From NCBI GenBank assembly GCA_022559845.1, contig CM040127.1, positions 32,202,708 through 32,266,707 of the forward strand: a DNA stretch of 64,000 nucleotides. The letters run 5' to 3'. The notes under the pieces are model-generated. The model made no database searches and had not been told where the DNA came from. It saw only the letters and a list, made by a program, of their open reading frames with translations. The DNA comes from Amorphophallus konjac. Lineage: Eukaryota > Streptophyta > Magnoliopsida > Alismatales > Araceae. Position 1 is the stretch's first letter. Every line of letters begins with the position of its first letter. Shown here in pieces: positions 56,201 to 59,604 of this stretch. Position numbers and translations under genes: made by a program.

Positions 56201-57095
56201 CCCAAAAAATATGAAGATTTTTAAGTGTATTTGATTGAACCAAATGGCATCAAATTGCTTCGACACGTAAACAGAGAATGATGGCTTCTTGGTATAAAGG
56301 GGGAAATACAATTCATTCATCCCAAAAACTTAATCATCATCATCTGAGGTTCTCAAGGCCCCTCGTTTGCCTCCCTCGCAAGAATGCCTATGGTGGGTTC
56401 TCAGGCCACTTTGTAGGTTCTTGCAAGATCTGGTGATGTCAACTTGTCTTCCGTTAATTAGAAAACAGTAGTGGGAACTCAGAAATTGCATGCCTATGCT
56501 GTTTCAGTGGATGTATGTGTGCTGGGTTATTGGAGGTCTGCATGTAAATAAATTTTTCTTTGTGCATTTGCGTCTTCAGGTTAATGGTAACATTGTCAAT
56601 GACTTGGATACATATCTAGTGATATGGCCTAGCATTTTGGATTTCTGCCCATGGGGCAGATAAATGGAACCTTACCCTATCTGCAACTTTTGATGTCAGG
56701 AAGCATACGGAGGCTGGACATCTGCTCTGATATGGTTGCTTGTTGTGCATAGCGCACAGAGAGAAGTACGTGAACGACACCACTACAGTGCTGACTGTGT
56801 CGTGGCACTCTACGTTGGCATCCTGCTGTGGAAGATGACTGGGTTTATCTGGTCAACAAAGGAGATATCAGGAGCCAAAAGGCTGGCAAAGCTTGATGAG
56901 ATCCGGGGCAGACTACTACGTGCTGCGAAAGATTCAGACATGCACGAAGTGAGCGAGCTCTTGAAGGAGGTCGAGTTGGCTGGTCAAGATAAGCAGAGTT
57001 CCTCGCAACAGGCTCTCTGGTTGTTTGGATGCATCACCATTGTTTTCTCTTTCACTTGCGTACTTCTAGCATTTACGCTGACAAGTGACGGATGA
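13966..57095 (+). CDS. Sphingomyelin-synthase-like / PAP2_C membrane protein, 4 exons, 437 aa
   Basis: Exons 13966-14294, 50487-50881, 51007-51200 and 56700-57095 join in frame through GT-AG introns (phases 2, 1, 0). The product has about seven to eight hydrophobic segments, three of them in exon 1. The lipid-phosphatase/transferase triad of the sphingomyelin synthase (PAP2_C) family is present: CNDLLYSGH with H294 in exon 3, and RHHYSADC with H334 and D338 in exon 4. Exon 2 carries a conserved loop ([16 protein letters not shown]). A C-terminal hydrophobic stretch (about 412-432) follows a charged cytosolic segment. The likely role is phosphoalcohol transfer between lipids in an endomembrane; the substrate is unknown, and it differs from the shorter plant inositol phosphorylceramide synthases. 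The ATG at 13966 is preferred; an in-frame ATG at 13783 would add 61 residues. Intron 1 holds two nested retrotransposons and intron 3 a LINE. Confidence 0.9.
15263..15319 (-). repeat. Outer chromovirus 3' LTR, first 57 bp
   Basis: Matches 48703-48757 with about seven differences, mostly transitions. It is cut at GACGG, the insertion site of the TAT element, and resumes at 41948. Confidence 0.88.
15320..19726 (-). repeat. TAT element 3' LTR (4.4 kb)
   Basis: Nearly identical to 37557-41942. In order it holds about five 105-bp tandem units (15947-16437), a GA-rich microsatellite field (about 17530-18400), a GC-rich GGCGGC block (about 18410-18690), more GA/GGA repeats (to about 19260), and degenerate repeats around the phrase AAGCCCATTAGCACA (about 19365-19600). 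Confidence 0.92.
15947..16437. repeat. 105-bp tandem repeat array in the TAT 3' LTR, about 5 units
   Basis: Units start near 15947, 16051, 16153, 16260 and 16363, each with the phrase TTCGCGAGGAATTACTTCCG twice followed by CGCAGGGTTTAGACA and an A-rich spacer. So each 105-bp unit contains a shorter internal duplication. Confidence 0.9.
19727..20870. other. TAT interior next to the 3' LTR
   Basis: The minus-strand sequence meeting the LTR (AAGCCGGGGCAGC) is the likely but weak polypurine tract. The rest has no convincing gene. Confidence 0.5.
20871..20880 (+). promoter_or_regulatory. TATA-like box of antisense gene 1
   Basis: CTATAAGTAC lies 73 bases upstream of the ATG at 20944, facing against the retrotransposon. 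The call is by motif and position. Confidence 0.5.
20944..22373 (+). CDS. Antisense gene 1 in the TAT element: plant-mobile-domain-like protein, 2 exons, 450 aa
   Basis: Exons 20944-21078 and 21156-22373 join in phase 0 through a 77-bp GT-AG intron. Exon 1 encodes a short basic leader ([15 protein letters not shown], then [13 protein letters not shown]). Exon 2 encodes a domain with [17 protein letters not shown] and TELLLGL, the hallmark of the plant mobile domain / aminotransferase-like (PMD or DUF7745-like) family. There is no coiled-coil tail. The gene runs opposite to gag-pol, between pol and the 3' LTR, like the antisense genes reported in TAT elements such as Grande. An AATAAA follows at 22394. 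The function is unknown; host PMD proteins (MAIN/MAIL1) take part in silencing and genome stability, but a role here is only inference. Confidence 0.78.
22394..22399 (+). terminator. Polyadenylation signal of antisense gene 1
   Basis: AATAAA lies 21 bases after the stop codon, in the right orientation. Confidence 0.5.
22540..22700 (+). pseudogene. Relic of a coiled-coil exon downstream of antisense gene 1
   Basis: The plus strand matches the last exon of antisense gene 2: TCATGGAGCTGAGGAT and CTTCAGGTGAC correspond to CCATGGAGCTGAGGAT and CTTCAGCTGGA near 25927-25956. A later GAGAGGAGGGCACGTGAGGC corresponds to GAGAGGAGGGCCCTGGAGGC near 26040. The frame is broken, so it is a leftover of the tail that gene 1 has lost. 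Confidence 0.6.
22700..23586. other. Intergenic region between the two antisense genes
   Basis: The minus strand has a TATATAAA-like box at 23051-23060 and two short overlapping Ser-rich frames (about 22572-23046). They may be a third transcript facing the other way, but there is no recognised domain. Three short repeats around ATTCRAAGA and GAGTCCACTCCC occur at about 23260-23410. Confidence 0.35.
23587..23595 (+). promoter_or_regulatory. TATA box of antisense gene 2
   Basis: CTATAAATA lies about 100 bases upstream of the ATG at 23694 and is followed by a C/T-rich stretch, a good plant core-promoter match. Confidence 0.6.
23694..26255 (+). pseudogene. Antisense gene 2 in the TAT element: plant mobile domain plus coiled coil, 7 exons, two frame breaks
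   Basis: Exons 23694-23825, 23941-24651, 24722-24880, 24967-25334, 25418-25510, 25596-25748 and 25819-26255 are separated by GT-AG introns of 70-115 bp, all in phase 0. Exon 1 ([24 protein letters not shown]) is related to exon 1 of antisense gene 1. Exon 2 is a clear plant mobile domain ([49 protein letters not shown]). Exons 5-7 encode a long charged coiled coil. The frame slips by one base in exon 4 (about 25115-25140) and again in exon 7 (about 25890-25925), so as read it would not give a full protein, though unusual splicing or a sequence error is possible. An AATAAA lies at 26367. Confidence 0.75.
26256..28221. other. TAT interior between antisense gene 2 and pol
   Basis: Contains the AATAAA at 26367-26372 and two T-rich stretches (about 26640-26815 and 28080-28200). 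No gene is recognised. It is probably the 3' untranslated region shared by the two convergent transcripts. Confidence 0.5.
28222..31463 (-). pseudogene. TAT pol: RT, RNase H and integrase, two frame breaks
   Basis: Two minus-strand frames (29853-31463 and 28222-29865) together hold RT ([16 protein letters not shown], then YVDD at about 30909-30935), RNase H, a second RNase-H-like domain ([14 protein letters not shown], continuing in the next frame with VVGDSQLI) and integrase. Integrase has an HHCC zinc finger, FDVIGPL, TDNGPQF and PQGNGQAE. The dual RNase H is typical of TAT elements. The frame shifts by one base near 31310-31330, where gag-protease should run into RT, and again near 29866-29885 inside the second RNase H. 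Domain content is otherwise complete and the catalytic residues are present. Confidence 0.88.
31250..36478 (-). CDS. TAT gag-protease polyprotein with a G-patch
   Basis: A long open frame of about 1742 residues starts at the ATG at 36478 (MILRSGK); a second candidate is the ATG at 36430 (MSGNGQN). Visible parts: a Pro/Gln-rich N-terminus; a retrotransposon gag domain ([12 protein letters not shown] to about YIQTQLK); a long Gln run from a CAA repeat (about 34555-34605); a set of Pro/Ser/Thr repeats around KPLII (about 33780-34250); an aspartic protease with DTGAS (about 33280-33297) and ILGRPYI; a G-patch motif ([16 protein letters not shown], about 32735-32822); an acidic linker; and the very start of RT. 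The frame leaves RT at the frame break near 31320. It would form the particle core and process it; the G-patch suggests RNA binding. Confidence 0.88.
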   Translation of the reverse strand: MILRSGKISRSEKDQEMSGNGQNPTPSHQGTHVPAEDAGSSREPSHEVRAAVGEASPPQDISSLLGVLANTQLNSDQIRAFQAVLKGKYVDSTPQNPTPVVLSIQEPAQAIPPSFPLVQTSLQPPSFQLPPQSQVPPILHPTFQSVPFTDMPHLQPPPFQLPPQSQVPPIPHTTFQSVPFADMSQRLSHPEFPSQASARPQWPPQPAPYNEATQSLLHRMNKMDEQFRDFKKIVDVKSAPEISLPILPVFHLPPSEMPTYRRYTGTGNPFIHLKDFMYESSFWQNDQRSLAYLFRRSLDGPALEWFYSLEPSEAENFDVVQRKFLQKYRDRVGPSFSITDLVAEKMKPDEDFIQFADRWRALAEKMRDPISESEQVKMVVSNATPQFRHVLAMNKLTTMEELYERARYIQTQLKDSPLMHMFEPPKPKVFRKPGTGAQGGVTEGVVTNEQVGAVGYPNQQANPRPPQPPQFPFHQEQQGQQPYRPPPQNNLFQNNMPQPLHLQQQQQRPPQYNQVPPPGDYGLQQQRRPIGPRRAHYPPLPESLPDIFNALMAANFLTLPKEKAVWPTNVDTSRYCVFHRQPGHTVENCFHFRDYIYDMNDEHQIDWDEMRRCITMMKARRPPLRQQQQQQQQQQQQQQPQQAPQQQPNMGILQNPLPAHQQPNHQVNPISSFLEVGRGQDWHTESGSVLVTNHVPIQSPRLIRPAPVYPPPGAQPAVIPHSFPLLSRPLIRVATDDLPSSLQQTPSTSTITPLPSKPLIISHASTSSSTFIPPPLNKPLIAQYPSEVPSTSTITPLPPKPLIISHASTSSSALIPPPLNKPIIVQHPSEAPSTSTTTPLPSKPLIIHHPSGAPSTSTMPPPFKPLIIRRPSEASSTPTMPPPNKPLIRAPTPIIAPASSIVPPPLPLEPLLNPISNSVKVPPKPQAMVLRSGRMFHRIFPQNSQVPEQSQPEKDTEEQPEESIPGTQYDLLKHLDKTPARISILELIKRSKTHQDALMEYLQKVMVNEDLPVEKISSVLTPTDTQPAIIFHHHELAPKEARKYALCIAVKINGVSVDPCLVDTGASINVISMITLQSCGIDTEQIRPSSITVTAYDNSKKPPMGMVILNVELGPASVFTEFHILDMDPTFKAILGRPYIEVMNAVPSTNHQCLKFPYKAWIIKVNSMPIFSTVDAINTSLPSVWPTHRPILSLLDVCDPRRTHSTQKPLPTPKSCHPSHAKGWEIMRNIGYQHGKGLGAQLQGRLKLPKKTKLTLRAGLGFEGPLEAYEGPLTWTLYSHFRKGPVIQLGDYPRQSHGKLHIAYLAEGCLRAAKKGKHDDPDCEWNKWIDIQDISMALQQMFSSPDLEGPLLISEVPKDVIDIAGIPSFPRREEVATDGPLSVILSDHSPQPLLLTLSWTRRLSDDIPRSPSLLTFLRGFPSPCQIFNHDLLNEPCNPLAIVPSSYSLISFNCFVIENENEKKNVDFQTPQQCISFEETSYLSHECAPTYGPLIQGPLSDLLCPSIEGSLPVHSSTSSSSVEQVSQVRNSESRVVPRRKSKGREIPRRFLLDLANRCQAFLAIPQLLENPIHLPELECEEDCTIDEGYGVYELTDEEYPIEEGDEEYEDAADAYASGMRRFDEPSAAIEEPTKEINLGTEEDPRIILISDNLPTSEEEELIKVLKEYRDTFAWSYEDMPGLDSTLVEHRLTLKPGSVSIKQRLRRFHPQMALKMKEESISSTKPGLLESSYILNGWQTLSRS
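36479..36700 (-). repeat. 110-bp tandem duplication in the TAT leader just before gag
   Basis: Two copies (about 36478-36586 and 36587-36690) share ACACACTCAAACC, AAAGATTAACAAACAAGTTG and TTTAACGCC followed by a T-rich run. The first copy overlaps the gag start codon. Confidence 0.75.
36701..37205. other. TAT leader, non-coding
   Basis: Non-coding sequence between the gag start and the minisatellite; no motif recognised. Confidence 0.5.
37206..37500. repeat. 25-bp minisatellite in the TAT leader, about 12 units
   Basis: Units close to GGGGCACGCGTGGGTGCCGA plus RTGGA repeat without a break. Because 25 is not a multiple of three, the array cycles through all reading frames and is open on both strands, giving several spurious repeat peptides. 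It lies between the primer site and gag on the transcript. Confidence 0.9.
37534..37550 (-). other. Primer-binding site of the TAT element, tRNA-Arg type
   Basis: The minus strand reads TGGCGATCACGGTGGGA six bases inside the 5' LTR. It fits the complement of a plant tRNA-Arg (CCG) 3' end, as I recall it, with two mismatches. Arg-type sites are known in TAT/Ogre elements. Confidence 0.7.
37557..41942 (-). repeat. TAT element 5' LTR (4.4 kb)
   Basis: Nearly identical partner of 15320-19726, with the same internal order: 105-bp tandem units (38184-38672), GA field (about 39765-40610), GGCGGC block (about 40620-40900), and degenerate AAGCCCATTAGC repeats (about 41580-41830). Differences are mainly point changes and microsatellite length. 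Confidence 0.92.
38184..38672. repeat. 105-bp tandem repeat array in the TAT 5' LTR
   Basis: Same five-unit array as at 15947-16437, differing by only a few bases. Both LTRs keep the same unit number. Confidence 0.9.
41948..42442 (-). repeat. Outer chromovirus 3' LTR, remaining 495 bp
   Basis: Continues the LTR begun at 15263 and matches 48758-49244. It ends TGTCCCCACCA at 42442, followed on the minus-strand reading by a purine-rich tract (about 42443-42458). Confidence 0.88.
42331..47400 (-). pseudogene. Decayed gag-pol of the outer chromovirus
   Basis: Minus-strand frames in order: gag (46775-46996, then 46181-46747 with the knuckle [14 protein letters not shown]); protease (45437-45973, FDNGS and ILGRPW); RT (44661-45401, YFDDILIYS); RNase H (43805-44664, [10 protein letters not shown]); integrase (42765-43796, [28 protein letters not shown]); and a C-terminal chromodomain (42331-42981, [15 protein letters not shown]). 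The chromodomain after an ATFNVADL motif marks a chromovirus, perhaps Galadriel- or CRM-like. At least five frame breaks or stops separate the pieces; one coincides with a 14-bp tandem duplication at 43000-43027. The protease motif reads DNG rather than DSG or DTG. The coding end overlaps the LTR. Confidence 0.88.
47401..48686 (-). other. Leader region of the outer chromovirus
   Basis: Non-coding sequence between the primer site and gag. It contains an AT-rich stretch of TATA repeats (about 48055-48125), a GC-rich block (about 48170-48450) and T-rich runs. GACCGTTGCGGCCGC and GGCACGGGCGACGA within it also occur in the TAT LTRs (about 18630-18680). Confidence 0.5.
48687..48698 (-). other. Primer-binding site of the outer chromovirus, initiator-Met type
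   Basis: The minus strand reads TGGTATCAGAGC four bases inside the 5' LTR, the same tRNA type as the Tekay element. Confidence 0.9.
48703..49244 (-). repeat. Outer chromovirus 5' LTR (542 bp)
   Basis: Runs TGACACAGCGG to TGTCCCCACCA and is followed by the target duplication GTGCC at 49245-49249. It matches the split 3' LTR at roughly 94%. Confidence 0.9.
48927..48938 (-). promoter_or_regulatory. TATA box in the outer chromovirus 5' LTR
   Basis: The minus strand reads CCTATATAAAGG in the middle of the LTR, a strong TATA match at a sensible distance (about 310 bases) from the LTR start. It is conserved in the other LTR near 42115-42126. Confidence 0.65.
49250..50486 (+). other. Remaining intron 1 sequence before exon 2
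   Basis: AT-rich unique-looking intron DNA ending in a pyrimidine-poor acceptor (TTGACAG). No gene or repeat is recognised. Confidence 0.5.
50487..50881 (+). CDS. SMS-like gene, exon 2
   Basis: Completes codon 110 and encodes residues 111-241 plus one base. It has two membrane segments and the conserved loop ending DTHYG. The donor is TTATG|GTATGA. Confidence 0.88.
51007..51200 (+). CDS. SMS-like gene, exon 3
   Basis: Encodes residues 242-306, with the motif [12 protein letters not shown] (first catalytic His). Acceptor TTCTAG at 51006; donor GATG|GTATGC. Confidence 0.9.
51201..52350 (+). other. Intron 3 of the SMS-like gene, left part
   Basis: Unique-looking intron sequence. A degenerate direct repeat around TTGATGCC and GTCCTGTAGGTG occurs at about 51962-52080. 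No gene is recognised. Confidence 0.45.
52351..55573 (+). mobile_element. Full-length RTE-type LINE in intron 3, inactivated
   Basis: The body (52366-55558, 3.2 kb) lies between GATTCTTCTAACACA (52351-52365) and GATTCTTTTAACACA (55559-55573), a 15-bp target duplication with one mismatch. The 5' part has the plant-RTE opening (CTCTGCCATGGCCGGTCCC). An apurinic endonuclease domain follows (about 52680-53510, [26 protein letters not shown]), then reverse transcriptase (about 54060-54900, [31 protein letters not shown]) and a C-terminal segment (about 55070-55400). It ends in CCGACCCCAAATAATTGGG and a GAT repeat tail, as RTE elements do. Many in-frame stops, often TAG or TGA where Trp is expected, show that it is dead. 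Confidence 0.9.
52660..55400 (+). pseudogene. Endonuclease / reverse transcriptase ORF of the RTE LINE
   Basis: The single ORF of an RTE LINE can be followed in one to two frames but is broken by repeated stops, for example near 52728, 52829, 53024, 53514, 53635, 54140 and 54900, and by a few shifts. The RT catalytic block reads VADD, as expected for this clade. Confidence 0.82.
55574..55900 (+). other. Intron 3, between the LINE and the tandem duplication
   Basis: AT-rich intron DNA with nothing recognised. Confidence 0.45.
55901..56282. repeat. Tandem duplication with an internal palindrome
   Basis: Unit 1 (55901-56108, 208 bp) and unit 2 (56109-56282, about 174 bp) share their start (TAGGGGATT) and end (CAAATTGCTTCGACAYGTAA). 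Unit 2 lacks about 30 bp. Unit 1 contains a perfect 11-base inverted repeat with a 2-base loop at 55919-55942. Its inner part could be a short interspersed element, but I could not identify a family. Confidence 0.75.
56700..57095 (+). CDS. SMS-like gene, exon 4
   Basis: Encodes residues 307-437 and the stop. It carries RHHYSADC with the second His and Asp of the triad, a membrane segment ([11 protein letters not shown]), a charged helix-forming stretch and a final hydrophobic segment. The acceptor GTCAG ends at 56699. Confidence 0.9.
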   Translation, partial: EAYGGWTSALIWLLVVHSAQREVRERHHYSADCVVALYVGILLWKMTGFIWSTKEISGAKRLAKLDEIRGRLLRAAKDSDMHEVSELLKEVELAGQDKQSSSQQALWLFGCITIVFSFTCVLLAFTLTSDG

Positions 57096-58509
57096 TTGCT
57101 TGCTAACTGGGACCTTTTATCTGTCTTGTATCTTCTTTTCCCCATTGTTGTGGGGGATGATAGTTTCGCATGTTCTCATTCAAAGTCATATATAAAGTGA
57201 GTTATCATGTTCTGTTCTTACCAAGAGCGGCCTCTCTCTCTCTCTCTCTCTCTCCCTCTCCCTTTGGAGACGAGAGGGGTGCTTTTGCGTATCGGAAGAT
57301 GATGAGAAGTTCAAGGATTTCCTAATTTCATGTTCTGGTTTGATTGATCCACCAGCTATGGATGAGCAATGGCTTTAATGGCATGGGGACCTGTCTATTC
57401 AGGCAATCTGTTTCGAGATAGATGTTCAAGTATGGTATCACTATCACAACCATCTACGTACAACGATGTTTCTGTCCTTACCTTGCTTTGACCTTAAACT
57501 GCATCATGTCTCTTCTGTCAAATATCAAATTTCCATCTTGCATGGACCTAATTTGTAAGTTGGCTTGAATACGGGGGGTATTGTCGTGTTTAATGTCGTA
57601 TCGTTTTGTTCTTTTTTCTTTTTTTCAGTCTATGATGGATATTTTGTCGGACTTAAAAGTCCGGATCCGTTTAAAGAATTGAGCCAGACTCAGATTTTTT
57701 GGGTCGGTCCGAATGGATTTTTATGTTATGTTACCGTGGTGAGGGGGGGGGGGAGGTTTGAAACAAAAAATATAATCTTTTCTCTTCCAGCAAACCTGGT
57801 CTTTAAGTTTTCATTTGGGGTTATCGTGCAAAATTTTAATTGCTCATATTAGATCGAAATTTGACCGAAGTCAAATCTTAAAATTTAATGTAATAATCGA
57901 GCCTAATTTGGCCGGACAAAATATAACTTATAAGTCTAGTTGTACTCAACTTGGCTCGAGCTTTGCTCGTTGACAGCTCTAATATCATCGTTATGGATTC
58001 GCTAACGGATGCTGAGGACACGGTAGCTGACCACCTAAAAGTTGAGTCAGACAAATCCTGCTTTCTCATTGGCGGGTTTGGTTATTACTGATGTCATCTG
58101 CACTGATCCGTCCTTACTCACCCGTCACCCGCACTACTACTCCCTGGCAGTCAGTTAAGAGGGCGGGGGTTACTTCTGTCAACCGTGAAGGTCGGCTTAG
58201 CCAACGTCTATCTACAAGGGTGATCCGGCCACACCCCCTGTGCAACCAGCCGGCAGCCAGGGGCCTCGCCGCCTCGCCCCCATGACCTCTGGGAAGCCGA
58301 CGAACCACGCCCTGTTGCCTCACCTCTTTCCCGCCCCGACGCCCTACCCCCTCCACAGCCTACGTGGCTAGCCGGCCACACCCCACTGCCGCCTCAACCC
58401 CTCCGTCTCTTGAACCCTCCCATGTCCCCTGCGAAGCCGGCGAACCGCGCCCCACCCCGCTCCACGGCCGACCCAGGAAACCAGACCTCCGGTGGTGCCT
58501 CGCCCACCC

Positions 58510-58550
<41 letters not shown>

Positions 58551-58821
58551 AAACAGGAAAGAATGAGATATCGAGAGAGAGAGAGAGAGAGTGGAGGATG
58601 GAATGTTTTCTAGTTTATTTTATTTTTGAAACGATTGTTAATTCGAGGGGCCTTTTACTACTGATTCGAAGATTGTGAGAGCTTTTGATTAAATAATTGG
58701 ATTAAAATGTACTTTTTTCTAATTAGAAAGATTTTAGGGCTTGAAACTAAAAAAATCCCGAAAAAAAAAGGCCCGACCCACTCGGAAACCAGAGGCAAAA
58801 TAGGAGAGACCGGTGACGGAA
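57096..58821. other. 3' flank of the SMS-like gene and intergenic DNA
   Basis: Holds a TC microsatellite (about 57234-57254), no clear AATAAA, a G run at about 57742-57752, a possible MITE end (TTGACAGCTCTAAT near 57970), C-rich low-complexity DNA (58230-58500) and a GA microsatellite (about 58511-58546). No gene recognised. Confidence 0.5.
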
Positions 58822-59604
58822 ATGGAGATGCGGGCGTGCGCAGAGACGAGGATGTCCCGGGACCTCACCCCGCCGATGCCTCCCCTCGCCGCTTCTCTCA
58901 ACGACTCCTTCCTTCTCTCCCACTGCTCATCCTGCTTCCTTCCCCTCCCCGCTCCCCTCGCCGCCTCCGTCGACGAAGCCCGCAGCCCCGAGGCCTCTCC
59001 CCCGCCCTGCTGCTGCTGCGGCGGCGGCGGCGGCGGCGGCGCCACCCTCCGCTACTGCTCCCCGGCGTGCCGGGACGCCGACATCGACACGCACGCCTCC
59101 AGCGGCGAGTGCCAGCTCCTCCGCCTCGTCCGGCACCACCACTCCCAGCTATCCGCCTGGCGGGACGACGACACCACCGACCTCCGCGCCGCCGTCCGCC
59201 TCATGCACTCTTTCGAGAAGCTAGGGTTTCTCCCCGCTGCCCGGAGCGGGTTAAAGCGGATCGGAGGTCTGCTGGCGGGTGATGACGGGTTGGAGGAAGG
59301 ATGCGAGTTGTCGGAGAGGATTAGGGAGGGAGGGGCGTTGATGGCTCGCGCGAGAAAGCTGCTTCGAGGTGATGCCGAAGATGTATGTGATGGTGGCGAT
59401 GGCGGTGGTGGCGCGGAGGAAGCGGTGCTGCGGGTGCTGGTCACGAACGCTGTGGAGGTGCAGGTCGGCGAAAGGCGAGCCATCGGCATCGCGGTCTACG
59501 GGCCGCGGTTCTCCTGGTTCAACCACAGCTGCTCGCCCAACGCCTGCTACCGATTCGAGCTTCTTGGATCCGAGTGTTTCCTATCTGCCGAATCTGGATT
59601 CCTG
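58822..59604 (+). CDS. SET protein gene, exon 1
   Basis: Very GC-rich. It starts at the ATG at 58822 (MEMRACAETR), includes a CGG-repeat-encoded Gly run (residues 67-73) and ends at a weak donor (CCTG|GTTTAC). The frame stays open to 59661, so the true donor could lie a little later. Confidence 0.7.

Noticed and set aside
50419..57095. The exons at 50-57 kb as a separate gene from exon 1 at 14 kb
   Set aside because: Exon 1 ends in a good donor two bases into a codon that exon 2 completes; alone, neither part has the full set of membrane segments, and the intervening DNA is fully explained by retrotransposons.
57620..57985. Possible further MITE with an end resembling TTGACAGCTCTAA
   Set aside because: No matching opposite end or target duplication could be found by eye.
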